Assembly (NCBI RefSeq): GCF_003367905.1
Contig: NZ_CP029462.1
Span: 1,178,001 to 1,242,000 of the forward strand
Direction: 5' to 3'
Length of the DNA stretch: 64,000 nt
From: Megasphaera stantonii
GTDB lineage: Bacteria > Bacillota > Negativicutes > Veillonellales > Megasphaeraceae
Below are positions 63,666 to 64,000 of this stretch, in pieces (within the stretch, counting starts at the first letter, position 1; the number at the start of each line of letters is the position of its first letter). A program made the position numbers and the translations under genes. Below the pieces are notes generated by a model, which saw only the letters and a program-made list of their open reading frames with translations, was not told where the DNA came from and did not search any database.

Positions 63666-64000
63666 TTACCGGTGTATAAAGGACGTTATCTGAATCTGTT
63701 CCTTCTGCAGCGCCTCGCCGATGCTCCTGGCAAAGGCCAGGGCCTTCGGGCTGTCGCCGTGAATGCAAACCGTATCGGCCTTGACGGGAATATCCTTGCC
63801 CGTCGCCGTACGGACCTTGCCTTCGGTAATCATCGTCAGTACCTGCCGTATCGACGCGGCGTCGTCTGTAATCATGGCGTTCGGCTGCGTCCGCGGCGTC
63901 AGCGACCCGTCTTCCTGATAGGTCCTGTCGGCGAATACCTCGCTGGCCGTCTGCAATCCCGCAGCTTCCCCGGCTTTGACCAGCCAGCTGCCGGCCAGGC
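63666..64000 (-). CDS. pxpA: 5-oxoprolinase subunit A (LamB/YcsF family), 5' part outside the window
   Basis: The C-terminal 111 residues of PxpA are visible and the frame stays open to the window edge (minus-strand start ... AGSWLVKAGEAAGLQT). Marks: EVFADRTYQEDGSLTPRTQPNAMI and VCIHGDSPKALAFAR, both characteristic of LamB/YcsF proteins. PxpA is the hydrolytic partner of PxpBC in opening the 5-oxoproline ring to glutamate. First visible gene of the operon. Confidence 0.93.
   Translation of the reverse strand, partial: LAGSWLVKAGEAAGLQTASEVFADRTYQEDGSLTPRTQPNAMITDDAASIRQVLTMITEGKVRTATGKDIPVKADTVCIHGDSPKALAFARSIGEALQKEQIQITSFIHR

Overview
The window looks like a chromosomal segment of an anaerobic, diderm member of the Negativicutes (Firmicutes), close to Megasphaera or Veillonellaceae. 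The 16S gene, read on the minus strand, has the style of that family (the stretch GTTGTAAAGCTCTGTTATACGGGACGAACGG, seen in two parts). The gene content agrees: an electron-bifurcating [FeFe] hydrogenase, a glycyl radical enzyme, heptose synthesis (gmhA, implying LPS), Firmicute-type regulation (S-box, PyrR attenuator, ARG box) and a 5-oxoprolinase cluster. The genus call is an inference. || Layout. 1-3690: end of a membrane protein, a C_GCAxxG_C_C protein, an S-box controlling metQ, then metF. 3700-10040: ornithine decarboxylase and an arginine operon argC-(argJ-like)-argB-argD, read leftward from a consensus promoter that carries an ARG box. 10160-16912: pyrimidine operon pyrB-pyrC-carA-carB behind a PyrR attenuator with two PyrR motifs. 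16960-20900: a Cu-amine-oxidase-N protein, an EamA transporter, and pyrF-pyrE with a membrane protein of unknown function. 20893-21828: class D beta-lactamase. 22006-27396: a complete rrn operon (16S-23S-5S on the minus strand, two promoters, no spacer tRNAs). It is associated with two copies of a stem-loop that has an identical loop and covarying stems. 27442-35505: iron alcohol dehydrogenase, gyrA, an XRE-cupin regulator, and a glycyl radical enzyme with its activase. 35669-40395: hydC-hydB-hydA plus a CBS protein. 40488-43763: Gx transporter, NusG-II protein, TPR lipoprotein, gmhA, carbonic anhydrase, tRNA-Arg(CCT). 43848-49345: operon of M20 amidohydrolase, DUF3311, alpha/beta hydrolase, sodium symporter and aspartase. 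49401-52839: MurNAc recovery cluster murQ-EIIBC-mupG. 52840-58036: EamA transporter, M48 protease, NYN protein, a degenerate exonuclease-like membrane protein, DUF368 protein. 58047-64000: pxpA (cut by the window edge), an NRAMP-like transporter, pxpB, pxpC, accB, accC and a DUF1445 protein. || How the genes fit together. Ornithine from the arg operon is the substrate of the adjacent decarboxylase. carA/carB feed carbamoyl phosphate to pyrB and also to arginine synthesis. The hydrogenase would dispose of NADH and ferredoxin electrons. The most system-like stretch is the final cluster: biotin carboxylase, biotin carrier and PxpB/PxpC together contain every catalytic module of a urea-carboxylase-type enzyme, placed next to the lactam hydrolase component PxpA. 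All functional calls come from reading motifs by eye; no database search was run.
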